Source: Takakia lepidozioides (Eukaryota > Streptophyta > Takakiopsida > Takakiales > Takakiaceae). From it: a stretch of 64,000 nucleotides of DNA. The notes beneath the pieces are model-generated. The model worked only from the letters and a program-made list of their open reading frames with translations. It did no database searches and had not been told where the DNA came from. A program made the position numbers and the translations under genes. Shown piece by piece: positions 1 through 10,329 of this stretch. Within the stretch, counting starts at the first letter, position 1, and every line of letters starts with the position of its first letter. The stretch lies in contig CM060731.1 of NCBI GenBank assembly GCA_030704615.1, forward strand, positions 35,898,001 to 35,962,000. Reading direction: 5' to 3'.

Positions 1-352
1 CTTTCTTCAAATCGATCCCCTGCTGCAACAGATATAAATGGAACTACCAGGTTGAGCATTCCAAAAGAGCACAATGTCCTCCAACAAGCTCCCAGTCCTT
101 GTGTCCTACTCTCCGACCCAATATAGATTTGAAGACGATTGCAAAACTCTTCACTCCCTCTTATCATTTATCAAAACCCCCATAAATACATGTGATTGAT
201 TGAGGAATTGGATGTGAGTTCTTCTCTGAGGACATAAGAGGAGAGGGTACAGCTACCCAACCTGATGAGATATGACGCAGCTCCAGTTCTGCATTGAATG
301 CATACTCCAAAGACTTAAGAATTTCTCTGAAGGAGGGCGCCATGATCACCAC
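1..352 (-). CDS. 5' exons of an unidentified gene, running off the left edge
   Basis: Read on the minus strand, a short first coding block begins with ATG near 340 (MAPSFREILKSLEYAF). A second block around 165-55 reads as protein-like sequence (FKSILGRRVGHKDWELVGG) and meets a GTAG donor near 54. I do not recognise the protein and the rest lies outside the window. The two blocks could be consecutive exons, but the junction between them is not certain. Only the good codon continuity and plausible donor support a gene here. Confidence 0.3.
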
Positions 353-1270
353 AACCTAGTGGGTATCCAGGGATTGGAAAGCTCCAAACAATTTGGATTG
401 TGGGCGGATGAAACTCTAGCAGGCAAGTAACAGGTTCCACCCGCAAAAGCTGTGCTTCTAAAGATCACCACGGTCAATTCATAAACCCTTATTTACACGC
501 CAACTTTCGCCTCCCGAACCGGGTATCGCTGGTCAAGCTGCCTTGTGGTTACCTGCAGCAGCTCCGCTCCAAACTTCATGCCAGCACCCTGCGCAGATGT
601 TGCACTTGGAAGTTATACAATCCTTCTAGAGTGATTGTTCGACTTCCACCCAATGTCAATCCCTGGAGCTGCTCTTGAAGCCGATTATTGATCATGACCC
701 AGTAGGCGTGAACTTCTTGTCCACTCCCTACCTCCGATCGATACTTCGGAGGCAAAACAATAGGATTCGAAATAGGACTCTACTCTACTAGGAAACACCG
801 AGCAATCCTCTTTTCCTTTTCAGACACGGACCCCATTCGAGACTGAAGAGCCCGTATTGGAAAAACTTCCCGTTATTTTAAAACACTCTCATTCCTAGAT
901 CCAAGAAAAACCCTATATTAAGCCATGCGCAGTTAGGGGTGACATGACAGGGTTTAGTGGCTCCTAAATTACTTCGTCCTTCTTCTCACTTCCTCCTCTC
1001 TAGGAAACTAGATTGTCTGCTCCTTAGGTCCTTAAGCTTGCTGTGGATTCATATCTTTCTGAGAAACTCTTTATAATTCTGTCTCTCTGCCTGTGTTGTC
1101 TTACTTTGTTTCTTGGGGATCTTTTCCAGGGAAGAGGAAAACCAAAACCTCCAAAAACCTTCCAGGATATACGATAGATCATGAGCGCTTTGGTCTTTTC
1201 TTCTTCTCTCTATTCTCTTACTGTTATTTTCATTATCTCTGAAAATCAGCGGTTATAGTACAAGGCGTCA
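353..1270. other. Intergenic, probable divergent promoter region
   Basis: This stretch lies between a minus-strand gene start (about 340) and a plus-strand gene start (about 1271-1289). I see no protein-like reading frame. A pyrimidine-rich tract (tcttctcacttcctcctctc, near 980) would suit a 5' leader of the plus-strand gene. Nothing else stands out. Confidence 0.3.
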
Positions 1271-3045
1271 TTGGCACAACCACTGCAAATGTTTGGATTT
1301 AGTAGGAGCCCCTCGCCTGACCACGACGACAAGGACGATCCCATTGAATGGCTTTCCATTGTGACTGCCATTTCTCTTGAATTGAAGCACAAGTGTGGGA
1401 CGAACGTTGAACTTGCCACAAGCACCAAAACTGCAAAACAAGAAAGCAAATCGCCGAAATCATATGATCTTACAGTCATGAGACAAAAACGAAGATTGTC
1501 GAGAGATGAAGCTGATGTTACTGGAAGATCACGACCACGAGCATTCTCAAATTGGTACTAACATCATTATGTTAATTCATAACAACATTCTCTCCCTGAA
1601 TAAAATTTTCCAATTCGAATTTGCAGTTAGAGATAGAGTTGCTGTAACTTTGTCATAACGATCAGAAGATTGTGCAGGACAGGAATTGTAAGTGCAGTCA
1701 GATAGTGACCCCAAAGTCTACACTTACTGGGATATTGACTTGTACAGGGATGACGAGGGCCGTGGTGAATACAAAACATGGCGCCAGAAGAGATGGGCCT
1801 TAATTACAAGCAAGGATCCTGTGGAAGAAAAATCATATGGTCCATTTCAGTCTCCGGCCGAGCTTCAGGACTTTCACAACGACCTAGTAGGCTTTTTGGG
1901 TAGTGGGAACTCCATGCCATGGGTGGAGCTCGTGGAGGCTGTCCGGGTGAAGGCGTTGTTGGTTCATGTGGGCACATCCCATGAGGCTGCAGAAGCTTGG
2001 GAATTCGGCAGGACAGAAGCCATCGCTGCTGTGGTGGCGAAAGCGTGGGCTCAAGACATAAGGACCAAGGTACGTGCTCAACACCTTCGCTACACTATAC
2101 ACTAAACACCCATGCATCTGTTTGACTACATTCCATTCTGATCACAAACAATTCCTGTTAACCCAACCACAATGTCATTCTGGTGTCTGGTTTTTAACCT
2201 CAGTTAATTCTCTGTGGTGAAGTCTGATGGAGATGGTTCCTGAAGCAAAATTAGAGAAAATAAAATTCCCAACACTGGCCCTGGCTTTCACTGTGGTCAA
2301 ATTTAAAGGATAGTTTTTTCCATTTTATAAGAATGAGTGGGATCCGGGAGGCCTATCCCAGGTAGGTAGAGTAGCCTGAAACCATCTCTTTAAATCTCCT
2401 ACATATGACCAGTTGCGAACTTCTAGATTCCATGGATGTAGCCATAGCAAAACTGGAAGGAGTTTTTGGGCTGCACATCCTTGACTCACCTTCAGCAACC
2501 AGTCCAAATGCCACCACAAAGAAACTTCAAGAATACCAACTCTGAGAATTGTGAAAATTTGTGGGAGAGCCCCAATTCTCAGAGTCTTTGTAATGAAGAA
2601 TGTGCTCCCAAAAAAGAATTGGAAACATAAAATTGCTGGGATTTTTCTTTGCACTACTCTGGATTTTTCTGAAATGTTTTGTTAGGGGGCCAAGTTAGTT
2701 CCAGTCAGTTTCCATGGGTAGTAGTTTTCTGAAAGTTATAGGCCTTTCCAGGGCTGAAGGTCCAGTATTTTTAGCAATTTTGTGAAAAAGTGCTTGGGAC
2801 ATTAGGGGTGCAATGATGTTTCATGCATTTCAGCTCTAATCAGGAGTCGTGTCACTTGAGGGATTGAACAGGAGGCAAGTCGGATGGGGTTCAAGCAAGC
2901 CAGCCAGGGAGTCAAGTTGTGGAGGCAGAATGAGTTTGCCTCCGATTTCGAGGGGATGTGGGAAGCCACTGGAATGACAAGGTTGAGGAATGCAATAGAC
3001 GAATATGAGTATAAAGCAATGCTCATGCGTAAGAAGTTCCTGTAA
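1271..3045 (+). CDS. Unrecognised plant protein, at least two well supported exons
   Basis: Two exons join cleanly. The first opens after a stop near 1689 and ends at 2069 with a strong donor (AAG then GTACGT). The second is 2872-3045, after a CAG acceptor, and ends in TAA. The junction is phase 0 and the combined product reads DIRTK followed by EASRMGFKQASQGVK. The exon-2 region holds a WDIDLYRDDEGRGEYKTW stretch and the C-terminus is rich in basic and aromatic residues (LMRKKFL at the end). An upstream block at 1289-1558 (MFGFSRSPSPDHDD, then an Arg/Ser-rich part) is probably the first exon, but I could not find a junction that keeps the frame. No family was recognised, no signal peptide or membrane segment is visible, and the protein is probably soluble. 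Confidence 0.5.
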
Positions 3046-4016
3046 TCCAGCTATTTTCACAAGGAGCAGTTGCTGTCTGCTTTATGCTCCCACACCAGAA
3101 GGACCGTGACTTCGAACTGAATACTTTCAAAGAGGCAAGTCCATCATGGATTGCTTTTCTCATGACTTTGAAATGTTACATTAGATAGACTACACATGAT
3201 CATGTCAGTGACCAATGACAAAAACTGCAAACTCGACATTGAATAGGTAGCCTCAGGCCACATTCAGCTCAGTCGTTTTGATTTGTTCTGGCATTTCAGT
3301 CCTTGACCACTTGGTCAGGCAAAAGTGAAAGTGACTTCATTGGATCACATCTAAAGTTCAAAAAAATCAACCCAAGTGTTTTCTTCACAGTACAAGAATA
3401 TACAGTGGTGTAAAGGTTCCAGCTAATATCATCTTGATCTAGAGAAAACCTCAAGGCACTGATCGATGTGGGAGTTGACCTCAGCATTGGATGTGTCTGC
3501 GGGTATGACACTCAGGCAGATACAGCATGTAGCTGCACACCAACCCCACTTTGCAATGTCAGTCACCCAGTTGTTATCAATGTAAACAATTAGAACCTAA
3601 GACTAGTTCTTCACAATATCTTTAACAAACTAAGGGGAAAGAGCAAAACTTCATAAGATTTTTCTGACAGTGATGGCTGGATGACAGCTGTGACTCCAGA
3701 AGAGCAACAGTGGCCACTCCTAAATTCTCTATAGCTGTGGAGAATACACTGGGGAGAAGATGATGAAGAATTACATCCACAGGTAGGAAAACTATAGAGA
3801 CTCTTTCAGAATACCTCCATACGAATGAAATTCCTATCACTTCCCGAAAATTTGACCTGACCGGTTGCTACGTTTACCGAGGAGGTGCCCGAACAGAAGT
3901 ACGGTTGTCTGGTAGTCAAAACAGCTGTTTAGGACAATCTGTCCTATCCCTTAATCTAGCAAGCAAATTGGTCATAAAGATTGACAACTACGGAACCATC
4001 ATAAGAGCATGATTGT
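3046..4016. other. Convergent intergenic region
   Basis: This is the space between the 3' end of the plus-strand gene at 3045 and the 3' end of the SPRTN-like gene at 4017. It should contain both 3' UTRs and terminators. Short open frames here look random and I found no repeats or conserved coding sequence. Confidence 0.4.
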
Positions 4017-7000
4017 CTAGGCAAACCTCTCATATGATAACGTTATCATGAGCATAGTTGATAGTAAACCTTTGATTGATCCTCCTCTACCCCGCCTCCC
4101 TTCGTGGGTGTCAAAATGCGCTCTCCTGCTGTCTGATTTGCCCACAGAGGTCTTCTCCTGTTGCTCTCCCCTCCTCCTGCAGATCAGTGCTTCTCCTGGC
4201 CCAAGACTCCCCTTCACTGGTTCTGTTCTTTCATTCATTCTTCCCTTGGCCTTCCCATCATCCATCGGTGGCATGTCTCCTGCTGCAGGCCACTGACTGA
4301 TGACACTTCCAAAGCTACCAGCCGGATCTATGCTACTCGTCTCCGACCCACTAGTGGTTCCAGCACCCCCATCTCTCTCATTGATGGCTTCGCCTTCGTG
4401 TAAAGGACAGTCATGCTGCACTGACACTTGCAGCAGGTGAACACTAATCTCTTTCTTACAGCTTGAGGATTCAATCATCTGTTGGCCCCCATTGGAACTC
4501 TTCTGTACAGAATAGTCATGCGGTCCCAAAATTGCCAGCTGATCAGGAGTCTCCAGATCACCTTCTTCTTTCTCATCACTCAGATCAATCACTTTCTGAT
4601 TGCTTCTCATGGCAAAATTATTAGGGTCCCCCACCTGCTCATTACAAACCTGGTCACCGAAGATAGGGGGTTGTGTTGGTCCACTCAACTGGGATGACTC
4701 CTTTCCACTCCTGTCAAGTAGCAACTCAACCCATCAGTCAAGAGAACGTAAAATAAGCGAATGAAGAAATGAAAATAGATGTATACATACCCATCAAATT
4801 TTGGCAGGCTGCTGTGGAGCTGGTTTGGATTGTCCACCAAGTTGCTGAGGCCTCCACCCGTGGTTGCAACTCTGTCATTAACACTGGTAGCCTTAGCTCT
4901 CACAGTTGCAGGCCTCCAGCCCTCACGCCCATCTTCATCATCATCAACTATGATGATGGCATCTGCATGTCCTTGAAAACAAGAGACTGTCCTCTTACAG
5001 ACATCTTTCTTGTCCTCTTCAACCTTGACCTTGACCACCGTGCAGATGTTCGTCCCATTTGATAGAGCAGTTAAGGCATTTGAGGTTCTAGCCCCCTCCT
5101 CTAAATTTGTGGGAATATCCTCATCTTGAACCGAAGGATCAGATGGATCTATCTTTCCCTCAACTGTGGCCACCACTTGTTTGCTCTCAACCCCCAAGAT
5201 TTCATCTTCTTCATCATCAGGATAATCAACTAGGATGATGGGGTCTCTGTGAGCCAAACTACCAGACGCTGTTCTCTTCAAGCTCTTTTCTCCATGAGCA
5301 TTGGCCACCATGCAGGTACTTGTATGATGTGGATGACAGGGTGACTGATTTGAGGTTGTAACCTCCTCTGGACTTGTGGTGGTACCCTCAGATACTTCTA
5401 CAGCCATAATTTCCTCACCTTGATCTGGAGAATCAGACGGATCTGCCTGCTGCTCAGCCACGGCCAGCACTTGGCTTCTGCCAACATGGGATTCAAACCC
5501 TGCATCTGCTTGCTCTTCTGTCCTCTTTGTGAGCAACATTTGTCTCTCCAATTTCCTGCGTTCATCCCTCTTGTTATTCAGAGCCTCTATCCCTTCATCA
5601 TCTTCCTGGTCTGCGAATGTACACCAGCCTTTCCAGGCGAGGATTACTACAGGCTCCCTGGCTTTCTTTGCACCTCTTGTTGACCCTTCTGACCTTCGTC
5701 GCTTCCTCCAGCTCACGTCATTTGCCTGTGGCAAAGCCACAGGCTCACTTGTTGGGGTGTCGGTCTCCTGTTTCCTTTGTCTCAAGACCCTCTTTCTTTC
5801 AACACAAGATGAACCCATCATTGCTAAAGCACCATGTGCCTTAACTGAATCCTCTCCTTTTCGCACATTGCACTCCACTTCCAGACTCTGTTTGTCAGGA
5901 CACTTATCATCCAGAGTGGATCTTTTGCTGTCAGAGACTTGGTCCCTTACAGACAACTTCTCTGGGCTCACAACTTCTCTGGCTGAGTCACTAATAGAAC
6001 TTCCGGTCCCTTTCTTCGGGGTGCCTCCACTTGCAACAATGGAAGGGCGCTTCTTGCCAACAGTTGTTGGCACACTGCCTGATGTTTGAAGTAACTCCTT
6101 ATCTCCAATGTCTACAAAACAGAAGAGCTATGTTGTAACTTCCAGAGAGTGCCAGTATGGCATCCAGGTCACCTGGTTGAATTAAACTCAACTCGGGTTG
6201 GATTGGCAATAGACCTTACCATGTAAGGCCCCTAGAGATATTATGATATTAACAGCACCCAGGTAAAACTTGGCATCGCTGAGTTGGAGAGCAACACACC
6301 AGAGTTTTTTCGGCGTGGTTTGCGCCGATCCACATACCCTTCCGGTTCTGCACACTTGATGTAGTCTCCTCCACATGTGACTGCATGGCTGCAAGAACCA
6401 ATTGACCCCATCAGGTTACATCCCAGTCCATCTAATGAAACTTCAGTACCCACACAGTATTGGCCAGCGCCACAATCAAAGAGGACACACCATGAAGTGT
6501 CATAGATAAGACATAATGTTTGAACGGATTATACCAATCCACCAGGCATAATAGATCCAAACCTGAAATACAAACAGAGATGTAAACTGCAAAATAACAT
6601 GGCATTCTTGCAAAGATAAAGTAAAGAGGAAGGTCCTGGAGGGCAAAACCCACGTGTGCCAGTGGCAGTTCGGCCCAGCACAAGACTGGCCAGCAGATAT
6701 TGCAGCCCTGCCCCTCTTACAGTCAGCTGATGACGGGGGATAATTCCTCACCCTCTTCACTAAATCCCCACACTGCCCACACTGCCACACCAAGTAGAGC
6801 CACTCCATTACATCAGGATCCATTGCATGAGAATTTGCACTGCATGCAACTCCATTGATCCCTACATATCAACAGTACATTCAACTTTTGCACTAAATGT
6901 CCAGCTCTAATAAGCCTGTTTGTTGCACAAACACAGGATTGAGGTCAGTCACTGATAGGAGTCGCCACCAACAGGCTCGTGAACCACCAGGAACATATGC

Positions 7001-8531
7001 AAATAGGAAATAGCTCCCTTACCATCCATTGATGTTTGTACCAGCTGTCCACCTCATCCTTGATGCTACTGATCTTATAGCCATCTGCAGGCCTCTGCAC
7101 CTAGCCAGGAGCGCTTTTGCACATGAGTCTCTTGAAGAAATTTTGCCTAGTGGAATACTCGTATGCAAAATGTATTCATTGCCACATTTACATCAGTCTA
7201 TCATTGAAGTTCCTTGCAACAGGTGCAGATAGAATGTACTCATAACATATTGTTTGCCAAAGCCTTCTGACCACAGCCCAGTTTGGGCACAAAAGGACAG
7301 CTGCAGATAGAGAGGGTGTGTATGAAATGGGGTGTAAAACACTGGCAACAGAGGAAGAACAACTATAGTTCGTAGTGCCACTTTTGAGCAAACACTCAAT
7401 TAGAGATACAGGCCATCTTTGGATCGAACAAGAGAGAGGGAGATTGACCTGAGGGTCAGGGGTTGTACATCCATTTATCTGTATCACCAATTGCTGAAAA
7501 GAATCACCATGAGCACTGTCCCACAAACGGCAGGGAGAAACATATAATTATCAGAGGCAGTATTATGCCACAAAGAGAAAGAAATCTCCTGCCAGTACAC
7601 AGAAGGTCCAACCCACAATTGTGGTAGTATTGCTGCCCAATGGAGAAAATCTGCTGTACTTGCTGGCAGATCCCAGTTGATAGATGAGTTTGATGCCTAT
7701 GGACATATGGACAGGGCCCAAGGACTGCCAGGTGGAAGTATGGAAAAGGGACAACAGACTGTTATAAGTGAAAACACAAGAGCTCCTACTTGTGGTTCTC
7801 ACTGCCACTGGTGATAAAGACGTAAGCACGGATCATCTCGTGCAGCAATATATTCTTCAAGTGTGAGGCTGGCTGGCCCTTGAGAAGGCGTTCCAGCAGC
7901 TTGATCTCACACCCACCATCCGAGTTGCATTTACATTCGCCTGCACATCTGCACCACACAATATCCTGAGTTTACACTCTGCCCTATGAACTCAGGCAGC
8001 ATGACAGAGTATAAAACTCCGATGGTTCAAGCTCCCCATTGCAAGCTGCTAGATGTGTGCCAAACAGAAATAACTATTGAGTTTGGCATCCACAAACAGC
8101 CTTGGCAGGTGTTACTGAATTGCACTCAATCATCTACAATCCCTCAACAAAACAAAGCTAATCAACTAGTGCGTCCTTACAGCTTCTTTACAATCTGACT
8201 TCCTGCTGATGACAATGTGCCACGCTAGCTATCGATCCCCGAGGTCGTGTTGGACCATCGTAAAAATGAAGTACTTCAGAATGGTGTATATTCACATCAA
8301 GTTGACAGTCAAATATCCCATCAAACATCTCTTGTCTTCTACGACACTCATCAAAATGACCCACAATTACAGAGAAAGGTGGAGGCCTACGCACAACGCG
8401 ACCCGCGACCTGCTCCACTCCACTGTGCACGCCCCGAGGTGTCCCTGGAAGTACAAGTCATTGTAGTGCGTAAAAAGCTCATGGATGTCTGGTTGCGGCT
8501 CAGTTAACTCAGCCTCCTCCCCCTCTACCAT
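4017..8531 (-). CDS. SPRTN/Spartan-like SprT-family protease, eight exons, HExxH site altered
   Basis: Exons on the minus strand are 8531-8395, 7948-7790, 7515-7449, 7094-7023, 6781-6654, 6388-6300, 6111-4791 and 4710-4017. All junctions are GT-AG and in phase, giving 888 residues. The SprT domain spans about residues 14-195: PDIHELFTHYNDLYF, then GGCEIKLLERLL, then LHEMIRAYVFI, the GHG-like AHGDSF, and a zinc ribbon CGQCGDLVKR with CHWHTHAVTCGGDYIK. SPRTN enzymes are nuclear DNA-dependent metalloproteases that digest DNA-protein crosslinks. Their zinc ligands are HExxH plus a later His. Here residues 82-86 are HEMIR, so the second His is Arg, while H82, E83 and the distal H101 remain. The long acidic tail has three SUMO-interaction-like motifs (IILVDYPDDEEDE 509-521, IIIVDDDED 603-611, VIDLSDEKEEGD 698-709). 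The first ATG after an in-frame stop was used as start. Neither a PIP box nor a UBZ finger was recognised. Confidence 0.88.
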
Positions 8532-9400
8532 TTGGTCTTGTTCCGAAATTCCGGGTCCTCTATGTCACCCACTTCAGCGATGATCAATCCAATATCTTCA
8601 AACGGACCCGAAGCAACACAATTCGCGGTTCTAAAATGCGTTCTCCAGACAAGTGCCAGAGGGACCACAAATCTTCTCCCTATCGAACGCCCACAAATCA
8701 CAAAACTTCTTCCTCAGCTCCGACAACCATTCCAATCTCACTCTCTGCTCCCACTGCCGAGTCAAGCCCACCCCCTTAAACCCCCTTAAACCTTGATTGG
8801 CTTCAAGGCTCAGTGTTAGTGTCGGCCTTCATCATCCATCCGCAAAAAACCTTAGCACCTCAAGACTTCAGCTTTCACCCTCCATAGCCACAAGCTCCCA
8901 TCTCACACACATAACCATATTCCACCGCATTTCCTTGTCTCTCTCCATCTCTCCCTCTCTCTCCCAATTCATGCTTCCTCGCACGCCCTTCTACAACATT
9001 TCACGACACAAATCTCGACATGAAATGCATCCCAGGTTGAAGCGGAAAGAAGGAGAAGACACAACGTCCTCACATACGTGGGTTCGACTCCGCATACCGT
9101 CATTCAGTCTCCGTCTCCGAGCTATCCTTGCGCAACTTCTTTTCCTTTCATAGTCCGCGGTTGCGATGCGTCCATACTGTCAATCTGACGGCTCTACGAG
9201 CCTCGATCCGGGTGCGGTAAGGACCGCCAATATTCGTCAACCTCGTATCCGTTACGTCTGACGTCTTGTATCCTTTATGCCAACAATCCCACTGTATACA
9301 TAACCATGATAACTAACGTATCCCAGTTAGGGCTGACAGGGGCCATGGGATCCAATGTTCCAGAGTGCTGGGCCCAGCCTAGGAAGGAGAAGAGTGGGTC
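8532..9400. other. Upstream region of the SPRTN-like gene
   Basis: This region holds the probable 5' UTR and promoter of the minus-strand SPRTN-like gene. A pyrimidine-rich stretch (tctctctccatctctccctc, near 8940) lies on the plus strand. Open frames on the plus strand here are compositional and show no protein-like pattern. No transposon ends were seen. Confidence 0.35.
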
Positions 9401-9710
9401 CATGGAAGGAGAAGAAGGTCAGTGTTCACTAGTCTGATCTTCATTCCATGCTGCTCTTGGTGTATGGAAGGAGAAGAAGGTCAGTGTTCACTAGTCTGAT
9501 CTCCATTCCATGCTGCTCTTGGTGTATGGAAGGAGAAGGTCAGTGTTCACTAGTCTGATCTCCACTCCATGCTGTTCCTGGTGTATGGAAGGAGAAGCAG
9601 GTCAGTGTTCTCCATTCCATGCTGCTCTTGGTGTATGGAAGGAGAAGCAGGTCAGAGTTCACAAGTCTGATCTCCATTCCATGCTGCTCCTGGTATGGAA
9701 GGACATTCCA
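9401..9710. repeat. Tandem repeat of a roughly 60-bp unit
   Basis: About five imperfect copies follow each other, each containing GGTCAGTGTTCACTAGTCTG, then ATCTCCATTCCATGCTGCTC and TTGGTGTATGGAAGGAGAAG. One copy is shortened near 9606. The unit is non-coding; open frames through it are a by-product of the repetition. Confidence 0.85.
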
Positions 9711-10329
9711 GTCTGTGCTTGGAGGCGAACAGCTAATTATACTACTGGTGTGGCTTCAATTCAAACAGAATCTGTGACACCCGGAATTTCAACTGTTTCG
9801 CATGGATGCCAATGATCAGCTAGACATACTTTGAGACTTATCTCGTCTCCCTTGTGTAGCTTGGGAGTGCAAAGATGGGGGTGTTGATGGGAGAAATGTG
9901 AGGCCGTGAAAGCAAACTCTCAAGCGGGACCAATTTAGTGAGAAAGATGAAGTGATAAAATGTGGAGCAATCAGCTTATCCCAAATAGCATCCTTTTCCT
10001 CCGAGTATGAAGGAAAGCACCTTATTACTTCCGACTGGAGGACTACCTCAACCTACTTGCAACTGAACTAGTCTGGTCCTTGACTAGTCTTCAACCCCAA
10101 CCAAGTGGTCTGGAACTTGCATATTCCCATACTCTCAAGTTTTTAACAACTAAAATGCAAGAGCCAGGTATCAAAACCATACCACAAATTGCAAAACAGT
10201 GAGTAGATAGATTGATGTTTCTTTGGCTTCCATTGAGTCCAACATGTAATTGGGATACATTCAAGGAGATAGTAACTCTGAGAAGAAGGGACGGGCAGAG
10301 AAACATGGTGGGAAATTTATCCGATGCTA
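9711..10329. other. Region 3' of VPS55
   Basis: This is downstream of the VPS55 stop codon (minus strand) and includes its 3' UTR. No coding pattern, structural RNA or transposon end was recognised. Confidence 0.3.

Noticed and set aside
4048-6089. Several plus-strand open frames of 65-186 codons
   Set aside because: They are antisense to the long exons of the SPRTN-like gene.
9510-9815. 101-codon plus-strand frame
   Set aside because: It is produced by the 60-bp tandem repeat and has no other coding signal.
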